Both the position numbers and the translations under genes were made by a program. The notes under the pieces are model-generated. The model was not told where the DNA came from. It saw only the letters and a program-made list of their open reading frames with translations, and made no database searches. Shown here in pieces: positions 7,701-8,755 of a stretch of 8,755 nucleotides of DNA (its first letter is position 1; each line of letters begins with the position of its first letter). Source of the stretch: an uncultured Ignavibacteria bacterium. GTDB taxonomy: Bacteria; Bacteroidota; Ignavibacteria; SZUA-365. The stretch lies in NCBI GenBank assembly GCA_913060595.1, contig CAJXSA010000153.1, forward strand, positions 1 to 8,755, written 5' to 3'.

Positions 7701-8755
7701 AGCCGTGTGCGCGTGACGCCCACACCGGTGGACGCGCCACGACCGCGTACGTCCACGCACAGCGTGTCAGGACAGGGCACCTGCACGGCGACGCAGAGTC
7801 CCGCTGCGATGGTCTGCACGGAAACGGGATCGAACTCGATGAGCACGTCCTGCGTGTTTCCGGGATCGATGTCGATCGGGAAGCTCGTCGGTCCGAGCAC
7901 GGTGAATTCAGGCAGCGCCGGGTCCATCCATGCGCCGGTGATGGTCATTGTGCTGCTTCCCTCGTTGGTCAGACGCACGGTGCGCGTGTCAGAGCTGCCA
8001 ATGGTGACGCCACCGAAATCCAGCGGAGAGGGGGCGAACGTCAGCTCCGTGATATTGCCTTCCCCGGTGACGGAGAGGAGACAGGTGTCACCGCAGGGAC
8101 CGACGGTGATGAGCACCTTGCCCGTGAACACTCCCCTGGCATCCGGTGTGAAATTCACCTCGAAACTCATGTCCTCCCCACCCTTGAGCAGGACCGGCAG
8201 TGGCGTGCTTGCCACGTGAAAAACGGATCCGCCTTCGACGACGCTGATGCCCTGCACTTCGAGATCTCCGCCGCCGCCGTTGCGCAGACGCAGCGATCTG
8301 CTCTTGCCGATGCGCACGCAGGAGACGTAGGGCGACGTCGTGTCACCCTCGACGAAGAATTCCACCACCCTGCGCTCGCCCGTGAGGGCGACGACGGTCA
8401 GGAAATTCGCTTTCGGATCATTGTGCATGATGGCGAGTTTGGCGCTGCTCGTGCCGTTCGTGCTCGCGCGGTACGCGATGACGACGGCGACGGAGTCACC
8501 CGTGGAAACGCTGGCGGGCAGCGACGGCGCCCGCACGGTGAAATCTGCGGCGTCCGTTCCGCTGACCGTCAGGTTCTGGATGTTCAGGACGCCCTTCCCG
8601 GTGTTGCGTACCATGAGCGTGTCGAGGATTTCCCCGGCGCAGCGCTGCAGTCCCACATCGTGCAGGGTGTCAACGGCGATGGTCGGGGCGTCCCCGCTCG
8701 TGGCGCCCACGGCAAGACAGCTGCTGTCGGCGCAGGGATCGGACCAGTGCACGCA
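4799..8755 (-). CDS. Giant T9SS-secreted choice-of-anchor D repeat protein with cohesin-like domain (5' end outside window)
   Basis: Open from the right edge to TAG at 4799-4801: 1318 codons visible, including a Cys codon at 8753-8755, so the GTG at 8752 is internal and the real start lies upstream. Numbering that GTG as residue 1, the protein shows the tail of one Ig-like repeat (to about 20), ten full repeats of about 105 residues (21-1079), a cohesin-like domain (about 1082-1219) and a T9SS sorting domain (1238-1317). Repeats carry DFGxV openings, NxG turns and P-x-F central motifs, as in choice-of-anchor D/ASH-like domains. The protein should cross the inner membrane by Sec, pass the outer membrane by T9SS and be attached to the surface or released. 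An adhesin or surface-rod role is inferred; no enzyme domain is visible. No frameshift or broken repeat is seen. Confidence 0.92.
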   Translation of the reverse strand, partial: CVHWSDPCADSSCLAVGATSGDAPTIAVDTLHDVGLQRCAGEILDTLMVRNTGKGVLNIQNLTVSGTDAADFTVRAPSLPASVSTGDSVAVVIAYRASTNGTSSAKLAIMHNDPKANFLTVVALTGERRVVEFFVEGDTTSPYVSCVRIGKSRSLRLRNGGGGDLEVQGISVVEGGSVFHVASTPLPVLLKGGEDMSFEVNFTPDARGVFTGKVLITVGPCGDTCLLSVTGEGNITELTFAPSPLDFGGVTIGSSDTRTVRLTNEGSSTMTITGAWMDPALPEFTVLGPTSFPIDIDPGNTQDVLIEFDPVSVQTIAAGLCVAVQVPCPDTLCVDVRGRGASTGVGVTRTRLEFQLDPCTLTEVCDSLSVVNSGGQAVSVTAVRVEPPTGFRVNLPGALPLTLPASGSLPISICASGDFTGSRIGNLIIETTDGSTPLLRVPLTARRDSSGFTLSETSIDFGNIAPCEVGVSRMVTVTNTGSLSTFIDTLPGANGFLVTTGLPVALQAGRLTQVRVTFAPQAPGVYVDTLFFTSTRCGERVPIVLRGALYDPNYTVTPQPLTFTSVAVGASSVRNFTFRNLHLPGVTIADVSISPAGTDFASWGAYPKSVGENGMTDLPIQFSPSVPGNQSATACIIIDAPCRDTICVTLEGSTADALLTAEPAQADFDSVAHCADRTMEIRVRNNGSSPLNLTASRITGPEAASFRIDNPITNAEALQPAQERVFTIRVPATASPVDGPKQAVLVVESDNSAQPELQVPLRFVRTTLLLPPTQVVDFGTVFAGRAYTRGVVLRNAGSHRIRFSSVQLPDGVTVQPTTGTLFPGDSLAVTVTFDHDIRGTYHDSLLFLQDGPCAGHSSVVVMADIIESLAARDLDFGVVPHCTSTDSSLFIRNLQDEDAVITSLAMNGGDASFFDIITPTVFPLTIPVGDSLRVVIRLTPEPGGSRTYTSELRIVQQGGSVTRQFDVPVTAEARMAWLSATAPLDFGDVSIQTVSQPRSFSFVNRRPFPLRVTAVAPPPAPFTVESTIPALPADIGPGETLEVILRFAPETTGTFAELLTLEYEQPCRITNGYPMGGTGIDDWRVSTLRIGSYEGRVDDIIDIPVELLTDLSGLGVDGWEGDLRFDRSMLYPVEVISDGTLSEGLQTQMQYDGGTGVLSLSATGGRLASGTGSLALVRFRVLVGGALRTDLVIEPGFRFTGGLARVESTTNGRFTLIDFCDADGTRLLQSDVEMSMEGNTPNPFTARTEVRYAVSADGRMRMTLVDQHGRAIAVPLDGFVRAGRHHLSIDGSGLAPGVYFLVLEGHGRSVVRKLLRMQ
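4802..5041 (-). other. T9SS type A C-terminal sorting domain
   Basis: The last 80 residues begin with Asn-Thr-Pro-Asn-Pro-Phe and continue with a beta-sandwich: EVRYAVS, MTLVDQHGRAI, HHLSIDGSGLAPGVYFLVL, and finally the basic ending VVRKLLRMQ. The N-P-N-P-F opening, the L-A-P-G-V-Y-F motif and the R-K-L-L tail are hallmarks of the Por secretion/T9SS type A sorting domain. It directs export through the outer membrane and is normally cleaved off. This is the strongest taxonomic clue in the window. Confidence 0.92.
5096..5509 (-). other. Cohesin-like beta-sandwich domain
   Basis: Residues 1082-1219 of the visible protein read like a cohesin domain: a start of the form GRVDDIIDIPVEL, a GVDGWEGDLRFD strand followed by a Leu-Tyr-Pro-Val-Glu turn, SLSATGG, then a GTGSLALVRFRV strand. 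These correspond in order to the V-G-D...I-P-V, G-W-x-x-x-L-x-F-D, SATGG and G-x-L-A-x-(I/V)-x-F-x-V signatures of the cohesin fold. In cellulosomes cohesins bind dockerins; in T9SS proteins cohesin-like domains occur without a cellulosome and their ligands are generally unknown. No dockerin is visible in this window. Confidence 0.7.
5516..8692 (-). repeat. Ten tandem Ig-like choice-of-anchor D repeats (R1-R10)
   Basis: Repeat boundaries in residues, counting the GTG at 8752 as 1: R1 21-127, R2 128-232, R3 233-339, R4 340-445, R5 446-549, R6 550-652, R7 653-763, R8 764-864, R9 865-971, R10 972-1079. There are three kinds. R1, R4, R7 and R9 have a Cys after the first strand but none in the last hairpin, and most end like ordinary choice-of-anchor D domains (DNSAQPELQVPL in R7). 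R2 and R5 have both cysteines. R3, R6, R8 and R10 have only the closing Cys (PCPDTLC in R3, PCRDTIC in R6). The tail of R0 at the right edge matches the R3/R6 kind. Domain edges are by eye, good to about 5 residues. Confidence 0.82.

Noticed and set aside
4799..8752. GTG at 8752 as the true start of the giant gene
   Set aside because: The frame stays open to the window edge, the codon before it is Cys, and the local sequence C-x6-C-x4-C matches the inside of repeats R3 and R6. There is no signal peptide there, so the gene continues upstream.

Overview
The window holds three large genes, all on the minus strand and transcribed from high to low coordinates. In transcription order they are: the 3' part of a giant secreted repeat protein (8755 down to 4799, 5' end outside the window), a complete OmpA-family outer-membrane protein (4654 to 2627), and the 5' part of a second secreted repeat protein (2447 down to the left edge, 3' end outside the window). 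The gaps between them are 144 and 179 bases. I see no RNA genes, mobile elements, CRISPR arrays or plus-strand genes.

The organism is probably a GC-rich member of the Bacteroidota/Chlorobiota (FCB) group, perhaps an Ignavibacteria- or Kapabacteria-like lineage. The giant protein ends in a recognisable type IX secretion (T9SS) C-terminal sorting domain, a system confined to this group. Tandem choice-of-anchor D (ASH-like, Ig-fold) domains and OmpA proteins with a poly-proline linker and two OmpA domains are also familiar there. The exact lineage is inference.

The left gene encodes a signal peptide, a YCF48/BNR-like beta-propeller and at least four Ig-like repeats. The middle gene encodes a signal peptide, a beta-barrel-like region, 14 consecutive prolines, a degenerate OmpA-like domain, an Ig-like segment and a canonical OmpA domain. 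The right gene encodes ten complete Ig-like repeats plus the end of another, then a cohesin-like domain and the sorting domain. Together they look like a cell-surface locus: two long secreted or adhesive rods and one protein tying the outer membrane to peptidoglycan. A shared operon is not shown. The left gene has its own good promoter, and there is a terminator-like hairpin after the middle gene.

The most interesting signal is a cysteine grammar in the Ig-like repeats. A cysteine just after the first strand of repeat n is present exactly when the last hairpin of repeat n+1 also carries a cysteine. This holds at all 12 interior junctions of the two proteins (9 both present, 3 both absent). 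In an Ig fold these two places should face each other across the junction, so I infer inter-domain disulfides that lock the repeats into rigid blocks of two, three or four domains.
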